From assembly GCA_027487865.1 (NCBI GenBank), contig JAIYCT010000002.1:155038-219037 (forward strand): a DNA stretch of 64,000 nt, in the 5' to 3' direction. This document shows positions 40,809-48,305 of the stretch, one piece after another; position 1 is the first letter of the stretch, and each line of letters starts with the position of its first letter. Source of the DNA: Microbacteriaceae bacterium. Lineage in GTDB: Bacteria; Actinomycetota; Actinomycetes; Actinomycetales; Microbacteriaceae. The notes under the pieces were generated by a model that was not told the origin of the DNA, did no database searches, and was given only the letters and a program-made list of their open reading frames with translations. The translations under genes and the position numbers were made by a program.

Positions 40809-41854
40809 CGCAGCTTCAGATCAAGAACCTCTCTGTTAGCTTCGGCGGGCAAGAGATCCTCCACGACGTGAATCTTTCAGTTGAGCAAAAAGAGTTGATT
40901 GCGGTCTTAGGTGCCAGCGGTGCAGGAAAATCAACTTTGCTTCGCTTGATTGCTGGCTTTGAAGCTCCTAGTGCCGGCGAGATTTGGCTGAGCGGTCAGA
41001 AGGTCTCAAGCGCTGATACTTTGACCGCACCCGAACGTCGCGGCATCGGCATCGTGCCTCAAGACGCAGCACTTTTTCCTCACCTAACGGTTTTAGGCAA
41101 CATCGAGTTTGGACTGAGGGGCTTGGGCAAGGCTGAGAAGCAGGCCAGGGTCTTGGAGCTTTTGAAGCTAGTGCGCATGGAAGAGTTTGCGGATCGCACA
41201 CCGGATCAACTCTCCGGAGGTCAGGCCCAGCGCGTTGCCCTGGCAAGAGCACTTGCCAATAAGCCGGCACTTGTTTTGCTTGATGAGCCTTTCAGCGCAC
41301 TTGACGCCGAATTACGCGAGGTGTTGCGTCTTGAGGTGAAAGCGGCTCTAAAGGCTGAGGGAGCAACAGCAATCCTGGTGACTCACGATCAGGAAGAAGC
41401 GCTTTCTCTGGCGGACCGGGTTGCGATTATGAGATCTGGAACGATCATCCAGGTTGGAACTCCAACCGAGATCTACAACGCACCAGCGGACCTCGGGATC
41501 GCAACCTTTTTGGGAGACTCAGTCTTGATTGATGGTGAGGTGGTGGATGGCAAAGTCCTCACCTCCTTGGGCAAGCTCACAGCGTTGAACTACGTTGAAG
41601 ACGGTCAAAAAGGTGTGGTTGCGGTTCGAAGCGAGAACTTCTACCTGCAGCCAAATCCAAATGGTGACTCCGAGGTAATTGGTCGAGTCTTCTTCGGTCA
41701 CGATGCGGTTGTTGAGGTGCAGACTCCTAGCCAAAAGATTCGCGCTAGATCAAACGGGCCATTCGCTCCAGAGGTTGGCATGCGTGTGACGGTTTGGGTC
41801 CGCGGAGCAGTGAACTTCTATCCAAACACCGTGAGGAAGCATTTACCTCTTTGA
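40805..41854 (+). CDS. fbpC: Iron(III) ABC transporter ATPase
   Basis: The 349-residue subunit energises ferric iron import. It has Walker A G-A-S-G-A-G-K-S-T, Q-loop V-P-Q-D-A-A-L-F, signature L-S-G-G-Q-A-Q-R, Walker B L-V-L-L-D-E-P-F-S-A-L-D, the H-loop T-H-D-Q-E-E, and a C-terminal TOBE-like regulatory domain (about residues 240-345). The frame is open upstream, but the ATG at 40805 overlaps the permease stop (ATGA) and has GGAGG ten bases before it, so that start is preferred. Confidence 0.93.
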   Translation: MTQLQIKNLSVSFGGQEILHDVNLSVEQKELIAVLGASGAGKSTLLRLIAGFEAPSAGEIWLSGQKVSSADTLTAPERRGIGIVPQDAALFPHLTVLGNIEFGLRGLGKAEKQARVLELLKLVRMEEFADRTPDQLSGGQAQRVALARALANKPALVLLDEPFSALDAELREVLRLEVKAALKAEGATAILVTHDQEEALSLADRVAIMRSGTIIQVGTPTEIYNAPADLGIATFLGDSVLIDGEVVDGKVLTSLGKLTALNYVEDGQKGVVAVRSENFYLQPNPNGDSEVIGRVFFGHDAVVEVQTPSQKIRARSNGPFAPEVGMRVTVWVRGAVNFYPNTVRKHLPL

Positions 41855-41881
41855 CGCACTTTTGCCTCGAGAGCTAGTTTC

Positions 41882-43273
41882 TTAGGAGACCTTGCTCTGG
41901 CGCACGGTCAGGTTCGCACCCGAAGTCTTGATGACTTGGGAGTAGAACTTTGCTGATTCCTTCGGGATTCGCTCTTGGGTATCAAAGTCGACATAGACAA
42001 TCCCAAAGCGCTTGTCGTAGCCCTCTGCCCACTCGAAGTTGTCCATTAGCGACCACTGGAAATAGCCACCAACATCAGCCCCGCGACTAATCGCATCTCC
42101 AACGCTGTAGAGGTGATCGTTTAGGTACTGGATGCGCTGTTGGTCATCAACCACTCCATTGGCATCCGGTCCAGTCTGATAGGCGCAGCCGTTCTCAGTG
42201 ATAAACATCTGCGGCACCAGAGAGCCATACTCGCGCGTCCAGCGCACCAGTAGGTCGCCAATTCCGTATGGAGTTACCGGCCAACCCATGTCGGTCAGTG
42301 GTCCCTGTGATTGAGCCTCAACCGCGTAATCCATCAGCTGGTCAATAACCCTCGCGCGCGAGAAGTGGTCTTTTGAAACTCGGTGTCCAATGCGCCCATT
42401 GAAGTAGTAGTTAATGCCGAGCCAGTCGTTTTCAGCAACCTCAAGATCACCAGGTTGACCCACTCTCTTGAGGTGGTCGCCGTAAATCTCCCAGGCAAGT
42501 TCTGGGTACTCTCCGCGGAAAATACCATCCATCCAGAACAGGTTCTGCTGGGCATCCATTACCTTGGCGGCGTGAATCTGTTCCGGGTCAAAAACATCGT
42601 CGACATCAGGCATCGCTTGGTTTAGAACTGGTCCAACCAAAGCGGTTGGCGCAACACGCTTGATTGCCCTGAGGGCGGCGTTGTGAGCCATAACTGTGTG
42701 GTGTGATGCGGCAACCGCCTGACCAACATCTTGAATACCAGGTGCGTGCACACCCATTCCGTAGCCAAGCCAGGAGACCACCCAGGGCTCGTTGATGGGT
42801 GAGAACCGCTTTACGCGGTGACCAAATTCCTTCGCCACTTCTTGGGCATAGTATTCAAAAGCCGCAACGATTTCGCGGTTTGCCCAACCGCCTTTGTCCT
42901 GCAGTGCCTGAGGCAAATCCCAGTGGTAAAGCGTCAGCACCGGCTCAATGCCGGCCTGCTCTAGCTCGTCGATTAGCTTGTGGTAGAAAGCAAAGCCGCG
43001 GTCCTCGCGAACCTCGTCACCATTTGGGAAAAGTCTTGGCCATGAGATTGAGAAGCGGTACGCCTGCGCGCCAAGTGACTTCATAAGGGCTACGTCATCT
43101 GCATAGCGGTGGTAGTGATCGTTTGCGATAAGTCCGTGGTCGCCGTTGTTTACTCGACCCGGCTCTTCGCAGAAGGTGTCCCAGATTGACTTGCCCTTAC
43201 CGTCCTCATAGGCAGCGCCTTCGATTTGGTAGCTGGAGGTTGCAACACCCCAGAGGAAGTCTTTTGGAAACAT
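41882..43273 (-). CDS. GH1 beta-glucosidase
   Basis: The 463-residue cytoplasmic glycosidase has the family 1 N-terminal signature F-L-W-G-V-A-T-S-S-Y-Q-I-E-G, the acid/base Glu162 in P-I-N-E-P-W and the nucleophile Glu360 in F-I-T-E-N-G. It would hydrolyse beta-glucosides or beta-galactosides such as cellobiose; exact specificity is not clear. No transporter or regulator for such sugars lies next to it. Only a weak purine-rich ribosome site precedes the ATG. Confidence 0.94.
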   Translation of the reverse strand: MFPKDFLWGVATSSYQIEGAAYEDGKGKSIWDTFCEEPGRVNNGDHGLIANDHYHRYADDVALMKSLGAQAYRFSISWPRLFPNGDEVREDRGFAFYHKLIDELEQAGIEPVLTLYHWDLPQALQDKGGWANREIVAAFEYYAQEVAKEFGHRVKRFSPINEPWVVSWLGYGMGVHAPGIQDVGQAVAASHHTVMAHNAALRAIKRVAPTALVGPVLNQAMPDVDDVFDPEQIHAAKVMDAQQNLFWMDGIFRGEYPELAWEIYGDHLKRVGQPGDLEVAENDWLGINYYFNGRIGHRVSKDHFSRARVIDQLMDYAVEAQSQGPLTDMGWPVTPYGIGDLLVRWTREYGSLVPQMFITENGCAYQTGPDANGVVDDQQRIQYLNDHLYSVGDAISRGADVGGYFQWSLMDNFEWAEGYDKRFGIVYVDFDTQERIPKESAKFYSQVIKTSGANLTVRQSKVS

Positions 43274-43387
43274 GGTTCACCAATCTCGTTTGGCCTAAAG
43301 TCTAGGGTTTAGAGAAATCAAATTGCTTGTTTGAGAGTCTCAGCTTTAGTCCAGACAACCCCCAGAAATGAAAAGTATGCTGAGGTA

Positions 43388-44227
43388 ATGGCTCAAACAT
43401 TGAACAGCTCATCGCTACTAGACACCTTCGGTGGACTACCTGTCCACCCACTCGCCGTTCACGGTGCAGTCGTTCTCCTGCCGCTTTCGGCACTAGCGCT
43501 CGCAATTTTGATTTTTGTCCCTAAGTGGCGCAAAAGCTTTTTCCCACTCACCTTGATAGGCCTTGGACTCTCGACGGTATTCACCTACATCGCCAAAGAA
43601 TCTGGCGAGGCACTGGGTGAGCGAGTTGGAGAGCCACAGACCCACGAAGCTCTTGGAACAATTCTTTTTCCGGCATCGGTCGGACTGCTAGCTCTCGGAA
43701 TCACCTTCTACTTTCTGCAGCGCAAAGACAGGCCTAAGTGGCAATTACAGGCTGCAGCAGGCTTGGCTTTAGCCGGCATCATCTCGGTATCGACGCTGAC
43801 CTACTTTGTTGGGCACTCGGGCGCTGAGGCAACCTGGGCGAGCCGAATCGCACCTTACGAAACTCCTACCGCTGAGCCAACATCTTCAAATGAGCCAACC
43901 GCTGGAGCTGAGGGCATAACGGCCACGGAGGTTGCAAAGCACAACACAGCAACGGACTGCTGGTCTGTTGTCAACAAAAACGTTTATGACCTAACGTCCT
44001 ATGTTTCCTCCCACCCAGGTGGAGCAGCCGTAATCACGGCGATCTGTGGCAAGGACGGCACTGCCGCTTTCTCAGGTCAGCATGGTGGAGCGGCAACGCC
44101 AACTAGCGTGCTAGCCAGCTTCAAGCTCGGTGCCCTTGCAACTGCGACCGGTGCAACCGGAACCCTCCCTCAGGCATCAGTGCCTGCGGGTGAGGGAGAA
44201 GAAGGCGAAGAGGGCGACGAGGACTAA
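43388..44227 (+). CDS. DUF2231 membrane protein fused to a cytochrome b5-like haem domain
   Basis: The 279-residue protein has an N-terminal DUF2231 domain with four spans and its diagnostic H-P-L-A-V-H motif, a P/T/S linker (T-P-T-A-E-P-T-S-S), then a cytochrome b5-like domain with V-Y-D-L-T-S-Y-V and the haem-binding H-P-G-G (second axial His probably in G-Q-H-G-G). The tail is strongly acidic (G-E-E-G-E-E-G-D-E-D). This suggests a membrane-bound electron carrier with an extracytoplasmic haem domain. The ATG at 43388 has a nearby GAGG; the frame is open 19 codons upstream from a TTG. Divergent from the GH1 gene. Confidence 0.82.
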   Translation: MAQTLNSSSLLDTFGGLPVHPLAVHGAVVLLPLSALALAILIFVPKWRKSFFPLTLIGLGLSTVFTYIAKESGEALGERVGEPQTHEALGTILFPASVGLLALGITFYFLQRKDRPKWQLQAAAGLALAGIISVSTLTYFVGHSGAEATWASRIAPYETPTAEPTSSNEPTAGAEGITATEVAKHNTATDCWSVVNKNVYDLTSYVSSHPGGAAVITAICGKDGTAAFSGQHGGAATPTSVLASFKLGALATATGATGTLPQASVPAGEGEEGEEGDED

Positions 44228-44266
44228 GAGGCCCGGCCTCCAACTGTGGTGGCTTAGTCTGTTCTT

Positions 44267-44710
44267 ATGAGTGATCTAAATGCCGTTGGTGACCAGGACA
44301 ACTGGATTTGCTGGCTTTGCGATAAGCCGGTGGACCCAGACCTTTCGGTCAACAACGACCAGGGGCCGAGCGTCGATAGCTACGGCGCTATTCGAGTCAA
44401 AAAAGGCGCTGACTTTGTGGAGCGCTTAGCGCATCGTCAGTGCAACACCATGAAGGGCAAAATCTCTCCGGTAGTGCCTTGGCCAAAAGAGCTTTTGGTG
44501 GTCGACCCGTCGCCGATTTTTGAGACTGTTGAAAGACTTCGCAAAAAAGGCGGCCGAGAAATCATTGCTCGCTGTCCAGACCAGCAAGATGCTGAGCAAG
44601 CATCCGAGTGGCTATTGGATCGAATTAGCAGACTGGCTCCCGAGCTAAACCTCAGCACTCAGATAACTGCCGGTGGCGGACAGGTTGTGCTCGCTCTAAA
44701 GCTTGGCTAG
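44267..44710 (+). CDS. Degenerate HNH-nuclease-like zinc finger protein
   Basis: The 147-residue protein starts with a Zn-finger pair C15-W-L-C18 and has L-A-H56-R-Q-C59-N-T-M-K-G, the usual second half of an HNH nuclease (the N and the C-N-x-x-K-G element). At the place where the catalytic Asp-His is expected it has V-D37-S38. It may therefore be an inactive, nucleic-acid-binding relative. The C-terminal half (about residues 70-147) matches nothing I recognise. The assignment rests on motif pattern only. Confidence 0.5.
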   Translation: MSDLNAVGDQDNWICWLCDKPVDPDLSVNNDQGPSVDSYGAIRVKKGADFVERLAHRQCNTMKGKISPVVPWPKELLVVDPSPIFETVERLRKKGGREIIARCPDQQDAEQASEWLLDRISRLAPELNLSTQITAGGGQVVLALKLG

Positions 44711-44783
44711 CGAGTCTTAGCAGTCGCAGCCAATCAACATCGAGTCGCATTAGATTTAAAGCAATAGTCAGAAGGTAAAGAAC

Positions 44784-45050
44784 GTGGAAAAAATCAAAGC
44801 ATTCCTTGCCAAGTTGCCTCATCCGGTCAGGTGGGCGCTAACCATGGTGGTCGGTTTTGTGCTTTTGATTCTTGGCCTGATCATGATGGTTACCCCGGGC
44901 CCAGGGCTGCTATTCATATTCTTTGGACTCTCTATTCTGGCGCTGGAAATCGAGTGGGCGAGAGAGCTAAACAAGCAGGGCCTTCAAGGGCTAGAGCGAA
45001 TCGCCGCCAAGATCAAGAGCTTCTTCGCCCGCAATCGCGGCAATAAGTAA
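44784..45050 (+). CDS. PGPGW-type small membrane protein (TIGR02611-like)
   Basis: The 88-residue protein has two spans with the central M-V-T-P-G-P-G-L-L-F-I-F-F-G-L motif of the actinobacterial PGPGW family, between an amphipathic N-terminus and a basic tail. Its function is unknown. GTG start with a moderate AAGG site. It lies upstream of heliorhodopsin on the same strand, separated by 98 bases that contain a possible new promoter. Confidence 0.8.
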   Translation: MEKIKAFLAKLPHPVRWALTMVVGFVLLILGLIMMVTPGPGLLFIFFGLSILALEIEWARELNKQGLQGLERIAAKIKSFFARNRGNK

Positions 45051-45075
45051 TCCGGGCTGGCTAGTTACCCAATAT

Positions 45076-45106
45076 TTGGACTTCACCATGCATGGGTGAA
45101 TAACCT
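45076..45106 (+). promoter_or_regulatory. Candidate promoter and imperfect palindrome before heliorhodopsin
   Basis: TTGGAC (45076-45081) and TAACCT (45101-45106) could form a promoter with a long 19-base spacer. Between them lies TTCACCATGCATGGGTGAA (45082-45100), an inverted repeat with six-base arms. The -10 word is the same as in the iron operon promoter. A regulator site in the spacer is possible. Confidence 0.4.
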
Positions 45107-45148
45107 CTCAGGGAATAGTGTTTAGCTAACTTCAATAAGGAGGCCGCT

Positions 45149-45952
45149 TTGGCTAAGAAACAAAAATCAACCTCACAACAGATTTCCGGACTGCGCCGCT
45201 ACAACGTTGTTGCAGGTTTTCTGCACCTGATCCAAGCTGTTGGTCTGGGTTATGTTTTGACCCTGCTAGATAACCAGATTCTTTTTCCAACCACTCTGGA
45301 TTACCCAACGGGACCTCCGGGGTTTGACCTACCAACCGACCGCGTTGTGCTGTTTGAGATCAACCTTGGTGCCGGAGTGGTTGCGTTCTTAGCGCTCTCG
45401 GCATTCTTTCACTTCTTGATTTCCTCACCTACGTTCTTCCCCCGCTATAAGGCAGGGCTTGAGAAGAACCGCAACTACTTCCGCTGGGTTGAGTACTCAC
45501 TGTCCTCCTCAATCATGATTTGGCTGATTGCTCAGCTAACCGGTGTTTCTGACTTTGCAGCACTGGTTGGAATCTTTGCGGTGAACGCCTCGATGATTTT
45601 CTTTGGAGCACTGCAGGAGAAGTATGAGACTCCAGGAAATGGCAAGGGATTGCCATTTATCATGGGCTCGATTACCGGTATCGTGCCTTGGCTGATCATC
45701 GTGCTCTACACCTTGCAGCCGGGCTCCACTAGCGCTTCTGAGGTTCCAGGATTCGTTTATGGAATCATCGTCGCGCTGTTTATCTTCTTCAACACCTTCG
45801 CCTTCAACCAGGCGTTCCAGTACAAGAAGATTGGACCTTGGAGGAACTACCTATTCGGTGAGGCCACCTACATCACTTTGAGCTTGGTCGCTAAGACCTT
45901 GCTCGCGTGGCAGGTATTCTCCGGAGCGATAATTCCAGCCATAGTTGGCTAA
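45149..45952 (+). CDS. heR: Heliorhodopsin
   Basis: The 267-residue seven-span retinal protein belongs to the heliorhodopsin family, which has inverted topology (N-terminus inside) and does not pump protons. Diagnostic residues are at the offsets expected from the founding protein 48C12: His26, His88, counterion Glu115 in F-R-W-V-E-Y-S-L-S-S-S, Ser245 and retinal Lys249 in I-T-L-S-L-V-A-K. It starts with TTG; AAGGAGG lies six bases upstream. It is a single-gene unit closed by a strong terminator. With actinorhodopsin 13 kb away this gives two retinal proteins in one window. The cellular role of heliorhodopsins is still uncertain (light sensing or stress response). Confidence 0.96.
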   Translation: MAKKQKSTSQQISGLRRYNVVAGFLHLIQAVGLGYVLTLLDNQILFPTTLDYPTGPPGFDLPTDRVVLFEINLGAGVVAFLALSAFFHFLISSPTFFPRYKAGLEKNRNYFRWVEYSLSSSIMIWLIAQLTGVSDFAALVGIFAVNASMIFFGALQEKYETPGNGKGLPFIMGSITGIVPWLIIVLYTLQPGSTSASEVPGFVYGIIVALFIFFNTFAFNQAFQYKKIGPWRNYLFGEATYITLSLVAKTLLAWQVFSGAIIPAIVG

Positions 45953-45960
45953 GTAAATAA

Positions 45961-45991
45961 AGAACCCGCCAAGTGATCCTTGGCGGGTTCT
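45961..45991. terminator. Bidirectional terminator between heliorhodopsin and the DUF4870 gene
   Basis: A perfect 13-bp stem AGAACCCGCCAAG/CTTGGCGGGTTCT with a five-base loop lies nine bases after the heliorhodopsin stop. T-rich sequence follows on both strands, so it can end both convergent transcripts. Confidence 0.93.
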
Positions 45992-46006
45992 CTATTTAAT
46001 GAATTC

Positions 46007-46357
46007 TTACTTGGTAACCAAGCGCAGTGTTAGCGGGTACTTGTAGAACTCACCCTGAGCAGCCTTGATCGCAGCGATAACGCGCATGATGAACCAGTAG
46101 ATCGGCGGCACCCACAATAAGAACCAACCGATTATCGAGATGGCCAAAATCGCCACTACTAGAAGCATGGTGATGCCGAAGTTCAATGACTCACGCACGT
46201 GGTGAGTGATGAATGGACCCTTGCCTCGAAAGACAAAGTAACCGATAACGGGAGCGAGAAACTCAAAAGGGATTGCGAGCAAGTGACTTGCGATTGCAAG
46301 GATCTTCTCGTTTCCAGGGGTTAGGTCTTGGCTGGCGTATGGGTTGGTATCTGTCAT
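46007..46357 (-). CDS. DUF4870 membrane protein
   Basis: The 116-residue protein has three spans with the DUF4870 features H-L-L-A-I-P, G-K-G-P-F-I-T-H-H-V-R-E-S-L-N-F and a final I-K-A-A-Q-G-E-F-Y-K-Y-P. Function unknown; such proteins are common in Actinobacteria and related to Tic20-like membrane proteins. AAGGAG six bases before the ATG supports the start. It converges on heliorhodopsin and shares its terminator. Confidence 0.85.
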   Translation of the reverse strand: MTDTNPYASQDLTPGNEKILAIASHLLAIPFEFLAPVIGYFVFRGKGPFITHHVRESLNFGITMLLVVAILAISIIGWFLLWVPPIYWFIMRVIAAIKAAQGEFYKYPLTLRLVTK

Positions 46358-46489
46358 TTCAGCTCCTTGGCTTAGTTCTCATCATAGGCAACTCTGCTCA
46401 GATGCGAGTTCAACTTTCAGCCAATCCAGAGCGGACTTCAATTTCTTGCAATAGTGTTTCAAATACGCCTTTCAGTAATGGAGCTAGAG

Positions 46490-47308
46490 ATGTCGATTCA
46501 GCCTGATATTTCCAGGTCATGGTTACTGGTGAACAGCCTTAGGGCTGAGCAGTTAGATGCCATCAGGGAATCAAGAGCAGACCAGATCGTCATTGACATT
46601 GAGGATGCCGTAGACCCACTAAACAAAGAGCGCGCCCGAGACGCTGTGGTCTATTGGCTGCAGTCTGGTTCGGCTTGGGTCCGAGTAAACGATGCCAGCA
46701 CCGAGTTTTGGCGAGATGACTTGATTGCACTCAGCAGAGCCCCTGGTCTCAAAGGTGTGATGCTGGCTAAGACCGAGGACGGTCAGAACGTCGAGCAAAC
46801 CTACAAACTCCTTGGCTCACACCTGCCTATCATTCCTCTGGTGGAGTCGGCCCTGGGTATCGAAAATGCCGTAGAGATCGCAAAAGCCAAGGGTGCTTTC
46901 CGCCTGGCATTTGGATCCGGTGACTATCGAAGAGACACCGGCACCAGCGCCGATGACCTAGCCATGAGCTATCCAAGAACCAAATTGGTTTTGGCCAGTC
47001 GCATCGGTGACCTACCTGGACCTATTGACGGACCAACGGTTGGACCAAACCACTCGGTCCTGAGGCAGCAGGCAGCGCTCTCTGTCACACTGGGTCTTAC
47101 CGGCAAGCTTTGCTTGGACGAAAAGCAAACCGTGGTCATAAACGAAACCATTTGCCCTACCGAGTCGGACATCGTTTGGGCTCAAGAGTTCTTCGAAGAC
47201 TTTGCGGCTTCCGGCGGAATGATTCGCGATGGCTCTGACCCACCAAGAATCAAGCGTGCCGAGAAGATTCTGAACCTAGCCAAAGCACTAGGTGTGCTTG
47301 AAGGCTAG
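46490..47308 (+). CDS. HpcH/HpaI aldolase/citrate lyase family (CitE-like CoA ester lyase)
   Basis: The 272-residue protein has the CitE-like TIM-barrel signature: R-S-W-L-L-V-N-S start, I-V-I-D-I-E-D-A-V metal/CoA strand, K-T-E-D in the middle, L-V-E-S-A-L-G-I-E-N and F-G-S-G-D-Y. Members cleave or form CoA esters such as citryl-, malyl- or methylmalyl-CoA, often as stand-alone enzymes; the substrate is unknown. ATG at 46490 chosen for GGAG six bases upstream; an ATG four codons earlier is possible. Converges with glpX, 22 bases between stops. Confidence 0.82.
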   Translation: MSIQPDISRSWLLVNSLRAEQLDAIRESRADQIVIDIEDAVDPLNKERARDAVVYWLQSGSAWVRVNDASTEFWRDDLIALSRAPGLKGVMLAKTEDGQNVEQTYKLLGSHLPIIPLVESALGIENAVEIAKAKGAFRLAFGSGDYRRDTGTSADDLAMSYPRTKLVLASRIGDLPGPIDGPTVGPNHSVLRQQAALSVTLGLTGKLCLDEKQTVVINETICPTESDIVWAQEFFEDFAASGGMIRDGSDPPRIKRAEKILNLAKALGVLEG

Positions 47309-47330
47309 TGCTTTCTAGTTTGTGAGCGAA

Positions 47331-48305
47331 TCAGAGCCAGCGCGCTGCTTGATACTCGGCAAAGATCTTTCGAACAGTTCCGGTCTTGCCGCGGATCACT
47401 ATTGACTCAGCCAGGATTAGGCTTCCCTTTTTGCGAACCCCTGACACGAGTGGTCCATCGGTGACGCCAGTGGCGACAAAGAATGTGTTGTCGGAGTTCA
47501 CCAGCTCATCCATCTGGTAGACGTAGTCAAACTTGAGGCCAGCTTTATTGCCCGCAGCGATTTCTGATTCATCCCTCGGGGCGAGCTTCCCCTGCATGAA
47601 GCCACCCAGAGCGCGCACGCCACACGCGGTCACGATTCCCTCCGGAGAGCCGCCTTTTCCAATACACATATCAATTCGCGATTCACTCCGAGCCGCTTGG
47701 ATGCCTCCAGCAACGTCTCCATCTCGCAACAGCCTGGTCGCGGCCCCTGCTGAGCGCACCTCGTCTATGACATCCTCGTTGTAATCCCGGTCCAGCACGG
47801 CAACCAGTAGCTCCGTCACATCTTTCTTGGCAGCGCGTGCGTACTCGGTGAGGTTGTCCTTGATCGACATTGACATGTCGCAAACCCCAACTCCTGGCTC
47901 GCCGGTAACAAACTTCTGCATCCGGTAAACCGACGAAGCATCGAGCATTGTCCCGCGATCCGAGACGGCGATTACGGAGATGGCATTCATGCGACCAGCG
48001 GCTGTGAGTGAAGTCCCATCGATTGGGTCCACCGCGATGTCCACTTTTGGTCCGTGCCCGGTGCCAACAATCTCCCCATTGAAAAGCATTGGGGCATTAT
48101 CTTTTTCACCCTCGCCGATTACTACCAGACCCTCAAAATCAACGGTTCCTAAAAATGCCCGCATGGCATCTACTGCCGCACCATCTGCGGCATTTTTGTC
48201 ACCCTTGCCAATTAGTGGAAAGGCCCTGATTGCTGCCGCCTCGGTGGCGCGCACCAACTCCATGGCCAAGTTTCGATCTGCTACTAGCTCGCTATCTGGA
48301 GCCAT
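47331..48305 (-). CDS. glpX: Class II fructose-1,6-bisphosphatase
   Basis: The 324-residue enzyme removes the 1-phosphate of fructose-1,6-bisphosphate in gluconeogenesis. Metal and substrate motifs are visible: V-V-I-G-E-G-E-K-D, A-V-D-P-I-D-G-T-S-L and M-C-I-G-K-G-G-S-P-E-G. The frame is open 12 codons upstream, but the ATG at 48305 shares a base with the glpD stop (TAATG) and has AAGGA eight bases before it, so it is the likely, translationally coupled start. Coupling to GlpD makes sense: glycerol-derived triose phosphates feed hexose synthesis. Confidence 0.95.
   Translation of the reverse strand: MAPDSELVADRNLAMELVRATEAAAIRAFPLIGKGDKNAADGAAVDAMRAFLGTVDFEGLVVIGEGEKDNAPMLFNGEIVGTGHGPKVDIAVDPIDGTSLTAAGRMNAISVIAVSDRGTMLDASSVYRMQKFVTGEPGVGVCDMSMSIKDNLTEYARAAKKDVTELLVAVLDRDYNEDVIDEVRSAGAATRLLRDGDVAGGIQAARSESRIDMCIGKGGSPEGIVTACGVRALGGFMQGKLAPRDESEIAAGNKAGLKFDYVYQMDELVNSDNTFFVATGVTDGPLVSGVRKKGSLILAESIVIRGKTGTVRKIFAEYQAARWL

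Noticed and set aside
44228-44240. GAGGCCCGGCCTC palindrome after the cytochrome b5 fusion gene as a terminator
   Set aside because: Five-base arms with three-base loop and no T-run; the next gene starts 27 bases later on the same strand, so read-through is likely.
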